Below are positions 1 through 6,218 of a stretch of 8,430 bases of DNA, in pieces (position 1 is the first letter of the stretch; each line of letters starts with the position of its first letter). The stretch comes from Caldilinea sp. Its GTDB lineage: Bacteria > Chloroflexota > Anaerolineae > Caldilineales > Caldilineaceae. Under the pieces are notes generated by a model, which was not told the origin of the DNA, searched no databases, and worked only from the letters and a program-made list of their open reading frames with translations. The translations under genes were made by a program, and so were the position numbers. Location: NCBI GenBank assembly GCA_026389955.1, contig JAPLGY010000189.1, positions 1 through 8,430 on the forward strand. The letters run 5' to 3'.

Positions 1-1
1 G

Positions 2-550
2 CCCTATTTTCTTTATGTGGGCCATCGCACACCCTACAAAAATTTTTACGCGCTGCTCGAAGCCTTTGGTCGCTCCCAGCTGGCGCAGAATTTTGACCTC
101 AAAGTGCTTTCCCCGCTGCAGGGTTTTTCCAGCGAAGAGCAGGCCTGCATGCAACACTACGCCATCACACAGCAGGTCCAGCTCCTCCTCTCCCCACCAG
201 ACACCGTGCTGCGCCAACATTATGCCGGCGCATTTGCCTTTGTCTACCCCTCACGCTACGAGGGCTTTGGACTCCCCATCCTCGAAGCCTTCGCCAGCAG
301 AACCCTGGTCTGCACCTCCAATCTCTCTTCGATGCCAGAACTGGGCGGGACGGCGGCTCTGTATTTTGACCCGCAGTCGGTGGAGTCGATCGCCGCCTGT
401 CTGCGGCAAGCCGTTGCCCTGACACCCCTAGAGCGCCAGCAGCGGATCGAACAGGGGGTAGAACGGGCACGGTTCTATTCGTGGGAACGCTGTATCCTCC
501 GCACCCTCGCCGTGCTGCGCCACCTGGTTGAACCCGGAGCCTCCCAATGA
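2..550 (+). CDS. Glycosyltransferase family 4 (GT-B fold), 3' part, 5' end outside window
   Basis: This is the C-terminal half of a retaining GT4 enzyme, which moves a sugar from a nucleotide-sugar donor to a growing glycan in the cytoplasm. The frame is open from base 2 and reads PYFLYVGHRTPYKN, the typical opening of the donor-binding Rossmann domain (YVG-R-x-pyKN), so about 180 codons are seen and the acceptor domain lies off the left edge. The family's E-x7-E donor motif is present as EGFGLPILE (glutamates encoded at 260 and 284), within YPSRYEGFGLPILEAF; it is followed by SSMPELGG, which binds the nucleotide sugar. The GTG at 17 is not a true start because it lies inside the conserved YVG motif. 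The stop TGA (548-550) overlaps the ATG of the next gene as ATGA, implying one transcript and translational coupling. Donor and acceptor cannot be read from the sequence. Confidence 0.93.
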   Translation, partial: PYFLYVGHRTPYKNFYALLEAFGRSQLAQNFDLKVLSPLQGFSSEEQACMQHYAITQQVQLLLSPPDTVLRQHYAGAFAFVYPSRYEGFGLPILEAFASRTLVCTSNLSSMPELGGTAALYFDPQSVESIAACLRQAVALTPLERQQRIEQGVERARFYSWERCILRTLAVLRHLVEPGASQ

Positions 551-1647
551 ACCCGTGGGTCGTTTTCGACATGGAGCATCCGCTGGCACGCCAGAACCGC
601 TGTTTTTCTGACAGACCAGGAGGCCCCCCCGCCGACGATTATCTCACCGCCATGACCTATGCGCTGCAGCGTGCCGCCGAATCGCACGGATTTCGCCCCA
701 TCACCGCCGACCTCTTCGCAGCCACAGCGACACCCCCTCGTGCTGCATACTTGTTCTCGCATATGACGACCTCGCTGACCCCGGCATTGCTGGCACAAGG
801 AATCAACCCAACCCTCTGTTTTTCGGTCGAGTCGCCGCTCACTGCGAAACGTTTCTACCACGACCTGCGCCGGCAGGTCGCCCCCTTCCAACAGGCCTAT
901 CTCTTCGCCGGAGCCCTGCCCCGGCTGCAAGGGTTGCAGACCGCCGGCCACAGACTGTATATTGCGATGGAAAGCCGCCAGCGCCTGCCCCTGATTCCCT
1001 GGAATACACGCCGATTTCTCACCTTGATCAACAGCAACAAACGTGCAGGCAGCATCGCCCCCGGCCTGCCAGCCAGCCAACGTTGGCGATCCGAAGCGCT
1101 CTACCAGGGGCTGCGCCTGATCGACCCCCTGCTGCGCGGGCGCGAACTCTATGTCGACCGGCTGGAGGCCATCCACCATTTTGCCCGCTACCCAGATTTT
1201 CACCTCTACGGCTATGGCTGGGAACAGCCCGTCCACCACGCCCGCACAGCGATCCAGCAGGCTGTTCGACGCGCCTGGCAGGGAGAGATCGCAGCCGGTA
1301 TTCGGGCCAAACGCACACTCCTCAGCCACTATCGCTTTGCGATCTGTTTTGAAAATACTGTTTTCCCAGGCTATCTGACCGAAAAGCTCTTCGATTGCCT
1401 GCTGGCTGGTTGTATCCCGATCTATTGGGGAGATCCCACCGTGGCTGCCCAGATCCCAGCCGAGCTGTGGATCGACTATCGCCAATTTGCTTCGTTGGCC
1501 GAATTGGATGCATTCTTATGGCAGATCAGCCCGGCAGAAGCCCAGCGCCATCTGGAAGCAGCCGGAGATTTTCTGGCCAGCCAGGCGTTCGAACCCTATC
1601 TGGCCGAAACGTTCGCAGCCCGGCTATTCCGCCATCTCTGCGCGTAA
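547..1647 (+). CDS. GT10 family glycosyltransferase (alpha-1,3-fucosyltransferase-like)
   Basis: A 366-residue protein with the GT10 signature in its C-terminal third. It reads FAICFENT at about 264-271, then GYLTEKLFD at about 275-283, and GCIPIYWGDP at 288-297. From memory this closely resembles the donor-binding motif of Helicobacter alpha-1,3-fucosyltransferases (FENT..GYVTEK..IPIYWG). A YGYGW patch at 221-225 fits the start of the GT10 C-terminal domain. Family members usually transfer fucose from GDP-fucose to GlcNAc or glucose with inversion; here the donor is inferred only from the family. The N-terminal 200 residues (DMEHPLA..., SVESPL) are more divergent, as expected for the acceptor domain. 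There is no signal peptide, so it is cytoplasmic. The start is fixed by the ATGA overlap with the upstream GT4. No GDP-fucose synthesis genes are in the window. Confidence 0.88.
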   Translation: MNPWVVFDMEHPLARQNRCFSDRPGGPPADDYLTAMTYALQRAAESHGFRPITADLFAATATPPRAAYLFSHMTTSLTPALLAQGINPTLCFSVESPLTAKRFYHDLRRQVAPFQQAYLFAGALPRLQGLQTAGHRLYIAMESRQRLPLIPWNTRRFLTLINSNKRAGSIAPGLPASQRWRSEALYQGLRLIDPLLRGRELYVDRLEAIHHFARYPDFHLYGYGWEQPVHHARTAIQQAVRRAWQGEIAAGIRAKRTLLSHYRFAICFENTVFPGYLTEKLFDCLLAGCIPIYWGDPTVAAQIPAELWIDYRQFASLAELDAFLWQISPAEAQRHLEAAGDFLASQAFEPYLAETFAARLFRHLCA

Positions 1648-1713
1648 GATGGGCCTGTGATCGACGACAAGACTGCGTAGCGACGGCTAGAATCCGATTG
1701 CGAGACGGCACAC

Positions 1714-2850
1714 GTGCGTATTTTTCAAATTTTGGAAGCCAACGCCAATACAGCAATCGCTGTCAACCAGACCTGGCGGCGCAATCTCTATGAGCCCCTG
1801 CTCGACCTCGGCCACGAAGTTGTCTTGTTTTCAGCCCAGGACGGCCGACGGGCACTGGCCCACAACGACGCTGCGTTGCGTGCCCGCTTCAGCCAGCAGA
1901 TGGTGGACACCTTCCGCAGCGAGCATGCCCGCAGACCCTTCGATCTGGTCTTCGCCTATTTGATGGATGGAATGGTCGACCCAGCTGCCATCGACGAGCT
2001 GCGCCGGAGCGGCGTGCCTGTGACCAATTTCTCCTGCAACAACGTGCACCAGTTCGACCTGGTGGACACGCTTTCACCCCATTTTGATCTCAACTTGCAC
2101 GCCGAAAAAGAGGCACGGACCAAATTTTTGGCCGTCGGCGCCAATCCGCTCTGGTGGCCGATGGCATCCAACCCCACTTATTTCAAACCGGTGGCAACCC
2201 CACGCAGCCTGGCTGCCAGTTTCGTAGGCGCCAACTACGCGCTGCGCGCCCGCTACCTTGTCCATCTGCTGCAAAACCAGGTGGATGTCCAGATCTATGG
2301 GCCGGGCTGGCTGAGCGGCGATCTCTCCCGCCGGCGGGCGCTGGCCAAACGAATCTATTTTCTTGGGCTGGCCGCGCTGGCGCCTTCCGCCGAACGGCGC
2401 TGGTGGGCATCTGCCAAGCTCGAGGAGCTGGACTTCCGCAGCAGTGTTGCACGCCGTTTCCCCTCCCATGTACACCCACCCGTCTCCGACGACGAACTGG
2501 TGGCCCTGTACAGCCGCAGCCACGTCAGCCTGGGTTTTCTCGAAGTCTACGACGGGCACGACCCGACCCGGCCAGTCACCCAACATCTTCATCTGCGCGA
2601 ATTCGAAGCCCCGATGTGCGGTGCCCTCTATTGCACCGGCTATCTGGACGAACTGGCCGAACATTTCGAGCCCGACACCGAAGTGATCGTCTACCGCAGC
2701 CAGCACGAATTGCTCGACAAAGTCCGCTTTTATCTGGCCAATCCTGCCGCAGCCGAACGCGTGCGCCAGGCCGGGATGCAGCGTGCACGCCAGGAGCATA
2801 CCTACCATCGCCGATTTCAAAGCCTCTTCCGCAGCCTGGGCTTGCAGTGA
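1714..2850 (+). CDS. CgeB-like glycosyltransferase (GT-B fold, glycosyl transferases group 1 type)
   Basis: A 378-residue cytoplasmic glycosyltransferase. The C-terminal donor domain begins around SFVGANYALR (169-178) and VQIYGPGW, and contains LREFEAPMCGALYCT from residue 294, then a segment with the spacing EVIVY..HELLDKVRFYL. This is the layout of the Glyco_trans_1_2 / CgeB-like family (R-x-FE-ax-x-Ga...). The N-terminus (MRIFQILEAN) gives the first beta strand of a Rossmann fold. The start is a GTG: an in-frame TAG at 1678-1680 limits upstream extension, the next in-frame ATG is more than 60 codons inside, and only a weak purine stretch (GAGACGG, 1702-1708) precedes it. A 66-nt gap separates it from the GT10 gene; the following gene starts 6 nt after its stop. 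CgeB relatives act in glycan and spore-coat glycosylation; the substrate here is unknown. Confidence 0.85.
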   Translation: MRIFQILEANANTAIAVNQTWRRNLYEPLLDLGHEVVLFSAQDGRRALAHNDAALRARFSQQMVDTFRSEHARRPFDLVFAYLMDGMVDPAAIDELRRSGVPVTNFSCNNVHQFDLVDTLSPHFDLNLHAEKEARTKFLAVGANPLWWPMASNPTYFKPVATPRSLAASFVGANYALRARYLVHLLQNQVDVQIYGPGWLSGDLSRRRALAKRIYFLGLAALAPSAERRWWASAKLEELDFRSSVARRFPSHVHPPVSDDELVALYSRSHVSLGFLEVYDGHDPTRPVTQHLHLREFEAPMCGALYCTGYLDELAEHFEPDTEVIVYRSQHELLDKVRFYLANPAAAERVRQAGMQRARQEHTYHRRFQSLFRSLGLQ

Positions 2851-2856
2851 CCCAAG

Positions 2857-4851
2857 ATGCCCACCGTCAGCGTTGTCATCCCTACCTACAATCGGGCTGA
2901 CCTGCTCAGCTCAGCCATTGACAGCGTGCTGGCACAAAGCTGCCCGGCCAGCGAGATCCTCGTCGTCGACGACGGCTCGACCGACACCACTGCCCAGGTC
3001 GTCATGGGCTACGGCCACCCGGTACAGTATTTGCAGCTGCCCCACACCGGGCTGCCGGCGGCCACCCGCAACGCCGGTATCCGCGCCGCTACCGGAGATT
3101 TGCTCGCTTTTTTGGACTCCGATGACCTTTTTCTGCCCGACAAACTGGCCCTCCAGACCCAGGCCATGGCCCAAATGCCTGAAGCCGGGCTGGTCTACTC
3201 GGACGCCCTCTTTTTCCGCACACAGCCAACCGAACCGGTCGGACACGTGCTCGACGGGTTGCCGTCCCCGACAGGCTGGGTGCTGCCCCAACTGCTGGTC
3301 GGCAATTTTCTGGCTCCCCCGGCAGTCCTGGTCCGCCGCACAGCGCTGGAATCGGTCGGGTTTTTCAACGAAAATCCTGACTTTTTTGCTGTCGAAGATT
3401 TTGACCTGTGGCTGCGGCTGGCGGAAGCGTTCCCCTTCACCTACCTTCGACCGCCGTTCTCCCGCAGCCAGCCAACAGTATCGAACAGCACGCCACGAAG
3501 CCTATGCGCTGAGCCATGCCGCTGTAGCCACAGCCGAGGCCCACGCCAGATGCTGGCGGCCAGCTGCCTGGCACACCCTGCAAGCGGTCAGCCATCTTGT
3601 GCGCCTGCCCGGTCTTGGGCTGCCAGCAGTGCACGCCTGGCGCCACCGCAGCAAAATACGCAGAGACGCCGCCCGATGAACCAGAATCCACGCCCAGGAC
3701 TTTTGTTGCTGGAAGCCTTGCCCACCCTCGCCGGCGGGCAGACTGTGCTGCTCAACCTGCTGCCCGCGCTGACGGACCGCTTTCGAGTCAGTATCCTGCT
3801 GCCAGGCGAGGGTGAGCTGGCACAGGCCTGCCAGGCCCAGGGCGTAGCGTGCTTCTTTGCCCCGATCGGACGCTACTCGCTGATGCACAAATCGCTGCGC
3901 GATCTGGCCGCCTACAGCGTGTTGACCCCCCGCCTGGTCTGGCGCACACTGCGCTTGATCCGCCAACAGCAGATCGATCTGGTCTATGCCAACAGCGGCC
4001 CAACCTTTCTCTGGGGCGCGCTGGCCGCACAACTGGCTGGATGTCCAATCCTCTGGCACCACCATAACCTGTTTGCCGACGGCAAAACCCTGTCCGCCGT
4101 GCGGGCAGCCGCACACCTGCCCGCCCTCCACACGATCGTCTGCGCATCCACTGCCGCCCAACAACAACTGGCAGGGCTGCCCCCTCGAACAATCACCGTT
4201 CCCAACGGCGTCGACACCGAACGGTTCCGTCCCAACCCGGCAGCACGCCCCGCAATCCGCAACGCACTGGGAATTCCAGACAACGCATGGGTGGTCGGTC
4301 TGGTCGGCGATCTGATCCCCCTCAAACACCAGGATACCCTGCTGACCGCGCTGCCGACGGTGCGACAACAATTTCCACAGACCTGGGTTGTCCTGGCCGG
4401 TGAACCCCGAACCGGAGAAACGCTCAGCCAACGCTATGCCCAGCAGCTTCGACAACTCCCCCAGACACAGGTCAAGCAGATCGGACGGCGCACAGATCTG
4501 CCTGACCTGCTCAATGCCCTGGATCTGCTGGTCGTCGCATCGGAACGAGAAACAGGTCCACTTGTGCTGCTGGAAGCCCTCGCCTGCGGGCTGCCTGTGC
4601 TGAGCACACCGGTCGGACGTGCCCCAGAACTGTTGCCCGCCGATCTCCTCTTTCCCGTCGGGGATTCAGCCGCCTTGGCTGCAGCCCTGAGCGCCTGGCT
4701 GCCTGCCAGACAGCGCCGAGAAACTGCTGCACGCCAGCTGCGCCAGCTGGCAGAACGCGACCTGTCGCTGGCCCATTTCCAGAACGCCATCCAGCGTGTG
4801 ATCGCGGAAATCCTGAGCAACACCCTCCCGCAAGAGAGCCGACTCCCATGA
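2857..4851 (+). CDS. GT2-GT4 fused reading frame as the sequence stands; probably two genes joined by a frameshift
   Basis: The frame is open for 664 codons. Residues 1-197 are a GT2 (GT-A fold) domain: VSVVIPTYNR (4-13), VVDDGS (36-41), the metal-binding LDSDD (86-90), PAVLVRRTALESVGFFNE, and catalytic-base EDFDLW (180-185). Residues from about 274 are a complete GT4 enzyme, described separately. The roughly 75 residues between them are rich in Ser, Pro, Arg and Cys with no recognisable motif, unlike the rest. In the +1 frame the same DNA encodes a plausible GT2 tail ending in a TGA that overlaps the GT4 ATG. The 823 nt from 2857 to 3679 is three times 274 plus one, as expected for one extra base in a 273-residue GT2. 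So I read this as a GT2 gene plus a GT4 gene. If no frame correction occurs, the cell would make the fused protein, and GT2 may lack its true C-terminus. A genuine evolved fusion is the less likely alternative. Confidence 0.7.
   Translation: MPTVSVVIPTYNRADLLSSAIDSVLAQSCPASEILVVDDGSTDTTAQVVMGYGHPVQYLQLPHTGLPAATRNAGIRAATGDLLAFLDSDDLFLPDKLALQTQAMAQMPEAGLVYSDALFFRTQPTEPVGHVLDGLPSPTGWVLPQLLVGNFLAPPAVLVRRTALESVGFFNENPDFFAVEDFDLWLRLAEAFPFTYLRPPFSRSQPTVSNSTPRSLCAEPCRCSHSRGPRQMLAASCLAHPASGQPSCAPARSWAASSARLAPPQQNTQRRRPMNQNPRPGLLLLEALPTLAGGQTVLLNLLPALTDRFRVSILLPGEGELAQACQAQGVACFFAPIGRYSLMHKSLRDLAAYSVLTPRLVWRTLRLIRQQQIDLVYANSGPTFLWGALAAQLAGCPILWHHHNLFADGKTLSAVRAAAHLPALHTIVCASTAAQQQLAGLPPRTITVPNGVDTERFRPNPAARPAIRNALGIPDNAWVVGLVGDLIPLKHQDTLLTALPTVRQQFPQTWVVLAGEPRTGETLSQRYAQQLRQLPQTQVKQIGRRTDLPDLLNALDLLVVASERETGPLVLLEALACGLPVLSTPVGRAPELLPADLLFPVGDSAALAAALSAWLPARQRRETAARQLRQLAERDLSLAHFQNAIQRVIAEILSNTLPQESRLP
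3449..3679 (+). other. Displaced C-terminal coding segment of the GT2 gene (+1 frame)
   Basis: Read from 3449 in the frame one base later than the GT2 domain, this stretch gives DRRSPAASQQYRTARHEAYA and continues, rich in Ala, His, Trp and Leu, to a basic end (KIRRDAAR) and a TGA at 3677-3679. If the C at 3448 is skipped, the upstream FTYL runs into DRRS, resembling the F-x-YLDRP step that usually follows the ED motif of GT2 enzymes. The TGA forms an ATGA overlap with the GT4 ATG at 3676, the same junction used at 547 and 4848. Third-position GC is similar in both frames, so base composition does not decide between them. This is an inferred reconstruction, not a separate gene. Confidence 0.62.
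3676..4851 (+). CDS. Glycosyltransferase family 4 (GT-B fold), probable native gene inside the fused frame
   Basis: Starting at the ATG at 3676, this is a full-length 391-residue GT4 enzyme. The N-terminal acceptor domain opens with LLLEALPTLAGGQTVLLNLL, the glycine-rich first loop (GG-x-T) usual in GT4. Next come VYANSG, ILWHHHNLF, then IVCAST and VPNGVDTERFRP, the hinge and start of the donor domain. VGLVGDLIPLKHQDTLL is the Rossmann strand with the conserved lysine, and ETGPLVLLEALACGLPV carries the E-x7-E motif, followed by STPVGRAPELL. It would act in the cytoplasm on a nucleotide sugar; specificity is not readable. I prefer this start because the protein is complete from here and because the ATG overlaps the TGA of the reconstructed GT2 gene. 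Its own TGA overlaps the next gene's ATG. There is no clear Shine-Dalgarno sequence, in keeping with translational coupling. Confidence 0.8.
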   Translation: MNQNPRPGLLLLEALPTLAGGQTVLLNLLPALTDRFRVSILLPGEGELAQACQAQGVACFFAPIGRYSLMHKSLRDLAAYSVLTPRLVWRTLRLIRQQQIDLVYANSGPTFLWGALAAQLAGCPILWHHHNLFADGKTLSAVRAAAHLPALHTIVCASTAAQQQLAGLPPRTITVPNGVDTERFRPNPAARPAIRNALGIPDNAWVVGLVGDLIPLKHQDTLLTALPTVRQQFPQTWVVLAGEPRTGETLSQRYAQQLRQLPQTQVKQIGRRTDLPDLLNALDLLVVASERETGPLVLLEALACGLPVLSTPVGRAPELLPADLLFPVGDSAALAAALSAWLPARQRRETAARQLRQLAERDLSLAHFQNAIQRVIAEILSNTLPQESRLP

Positions 4852-6092
4852 ATGTCCCCTTTCGCTCCTTTCCAGCACCCTCCAACGCACTGCGCACCCT
4901 GACCACTGCAATCCTGATCGGCTTTGCCCTGCTCTACACCGGCTGGATCACCTATGTCATTGCAGCGGACCGCCCGTTGGACTTCTATACCTATCTCCTG
5001 GCTGCCGCGGCCTTCGCACAGGGGGAGGACCCGTATACGATGAGCAGTGCAGCACAGGACATGCTGGCCGGTCAGATGGGGGTCACCCACTTCGCACGCG
5101 TCTATCGCTATCCGCCCCACACCGCACTGCTGTTGTTGCCCCTGCTCCAGCTCCCCCCACAGGGGGCAGCACTGGTCTGGGTCACCCTCAATGCGCTGGC
5201 ACTGGTCGCCGGCGCCTGGTTTCTGGCCACGCTCTACCCCCACCCATACAGCCGCCCGCTGGCACTGGGGCTGATGCTCTGCTCGGTGCCGCCGCTGGCC
5301 ACCCTGCTGGCCGGCCAGGTGGTGGGCTTGCTCTACCTCACCACCGTGCTAGGGCTGGCCTGGCTCGCCCGCAGCCAGGTGGTGCGCAGTGGTCTGGCGC
5401 TGGCCATCGGCTCTTTGCTCAAATTGCTCCCCCTCGCGCTCATCCTCTATCTCTTTTGGCGCCAACAGTGGCGTGCCGGCCTCGTTGCCGCAGGGCTTCT
5501 GGGAGGGTTGTTTGTCCTTGCGACCCCACTGGCTGGCCTGGACGGGATGCAGCACTATCTGGCCAACGCAATTGCCCTGGGGGGACCCGACACCGTGATC
5601 GCCGATCCGGTCAACCAAACCCTCACCGCCTTGGCAGGTAGAAGTTTTGCAGCGCTGAGCAGCGACCAAATTGTGCTCGTCGGGCGCATCGCCAGCCTGG
5701 CAATTGTCCTGCTGACCGCTGCGGTCTGTGTGCCGTTGGGCACGTCGCACAGCTTTTTGGTGCGCGAGGCCGCACTGATCGTGGCTGCGCTGCAGATGGT
5801 TGCTCCCTTCACCTGGTATCTGCAGCTGGTAATGCTGCACATTCCACTCTTCGTTACGCTGATGACCTTGCTTCCCCAACGCCGCAAGAAAACGATCGCT
5901 GCTGTCGGGCTGCTGGCGATGTTAAGCAATCTGCACGGTTTGTTTTGGCGCCCGATCGCCGAGAGCCTCGGCAACGGCTGGTGGATGTCCACCCCACTGT
6001 TTCTGACCCTGCTGCTCTGGGCCTGTCTGGCTACAGACATTGTGACAGAAAAACAGTCCCTGCGCAGAAAAACCGCACCCGCTCAAAATTAG
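4848..6092 (+). CDS. GT87-type (DUF2029) polytopic membrane glycosyltransferase
   Basis: A 414-residue, very hydrophobic protein with roughly nine to ten membrane segments; the first is at about 17-38. The pattern matches GT87/DUF2029 enzymes (PimE-type mannosyltransferases), GT-C proteins that use polyprenyl-phosphate sugars on the outer face of the membrane. After helix 1 comes an acidic loop, DFYTYLLAAAAFAQGEDPYT (catalytic-candidate D45, then DPY at 61-63). RYPP follows at 87-90, then a GQ pair (156-157) in LAGQVVGLLYL, and SLLKLLPLAL with K192 and P195 before FWRQQWRAG. These D, YPP, GQ and K-P landmarks recur in the family. The C-terminus is a short basic cytoplasmic tail. The start overlaps the GT4 stop as ATGA; a second ATG at 4852 is out of frame. 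The mannose donor is a family expectation, not shown here. This appears to be the last gene of the first transcription group, as a 126-nt gap follows. Confidence 0.86.
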   Translation: MNVPFRSFPAPSNALRTLTTAILIGFALLYTGWITYVIAADRPLDFYTYLLAAAAFAQGEDPYTMSSAAQDMLAGQMGVTHFARVYRYPPHTALLLLPLLQLPPQGAALVWVTLNALALVAGAWFLATLYPHPYSRPLALGLMLCSVPPLATLLAGQVVGLLYLTTVLGLAWLARSQVVRSGLALAIGSLLKLLPLALILYLFWRQQWRAGLVAAGLLGGLFVLATPLAGLDGMQHYLANAIALGGPDTVIADPVNQTLTALAGRSFAALSSDQIVLVGRIASLAIVLLTAAVCVPLGTSHSFLVREAALIVAALQMVAPFTWYLQLVMLHIPLFVTLMTLLPQRRKKTIAAVGLLAMLSNLHGLFWRPIAESLGNGWWMSTPLFLTLLLWACLATDIVTEKQSLRRKTAPAQN

Positions 6093-6147
6093 ATGCATCC
6101 TCTGCCACAGAACCTGTTTGTGCCAGTTCGGGCCTATTTCATTGTTG

Positions 6148-6156
6148 TGATATACT
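6148..6156 (+). promoter_or_regulatory. Putative extended -10 promoter for the epimerase group
   Basis: TGATATACT matches the extended -10 form (TG, one base, then TATAAT-like TATACT, five of six). No good -35 lies 16-18 nt upstream, which is common for extended -10 promoters. Transcription would begin near 6163, giving a leader of about 55 nt before the ATG at 6219. It sits in the only sizeable gap of the window, which adds weight. Sigma-factor preferences of the host are unknown. Confidence 0.45.
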
Positions 6157-6203
6157 GCTTCCGATATTTTTGGCGATCCTCCCGACAATCATACAAAACG
6201 AGC

Positions 6204-6210
6204 AGGTGGA
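6204..6210 (+). promoter_or_regulatory. Ribosome binding site that fixes the epimerase start
   Basis: AGGTGGA lies 8 nt before the ATG at 6219. It is one of the two clear Shine-Dalgarno sequences in the window and supports starting the epimerase at MSTVSLVTGGAGFIGSH rather than at the upstream in-frame ATG at 6093. Confidence 0.65.
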
Positions 6211-6218
6211 ACAAAATC

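Larger units (their letters stand above)
6093..6218 (+). other. Non-coding gap between the GT87 and epimerase genes
   Basis: This is the longest non-coding stretch in the window, less GC-rich than the flanks and with several A/T runs. The frame stays open from the ATG at 6093, but its translation has no resemblance to an epimerase N-terminus, so I treat it as leader DNA. It contains an extended -10 promoter-like element and, near its end, the Shine-Dalgarno sequence of the epimerase gene. I see no stem-loop plus T-run that would serve as a terminator for the upstream group. Confidence 0.7.

Noticed and set aside
475..1485. Long minus-strand open frame (336 codons) opposite the GT10 gene
   Set aside because: It is antisense to a clear GT10 protein; the translation has no recognisable motif and is explained by the shortage of stops opposite GC-rich codons.
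2074..2820. Minus-strand open frame (248 codons) opposite the CgeB-like gene
   Set aside because: Same situation: the + strand protein has family motifs over this whole span and the antisense one has none.
3502..4455. Minus-strand open frame (317 codons) opposite the GT4 gene
   Set aside because: It lies opposite a well-supported GT4 enzyme, with Cys/Gly/Gln-rich composition and no domain.
4732..4749. Tandem copy of CGCCAGCTG
   Set aside because: It is a two-unit, in-frame repeat encoding RQLRQL in a GT4 helix; this is ordinary codon-level repetition.
6093..6218. N-terminal extension of the epimerase to the ATG at 6093
   Set aside because: The extra 42 residues precede the usual N-terminal Rossmann strand, while a good Shine-Dalgarno sequence sits before the ATG at 6219.
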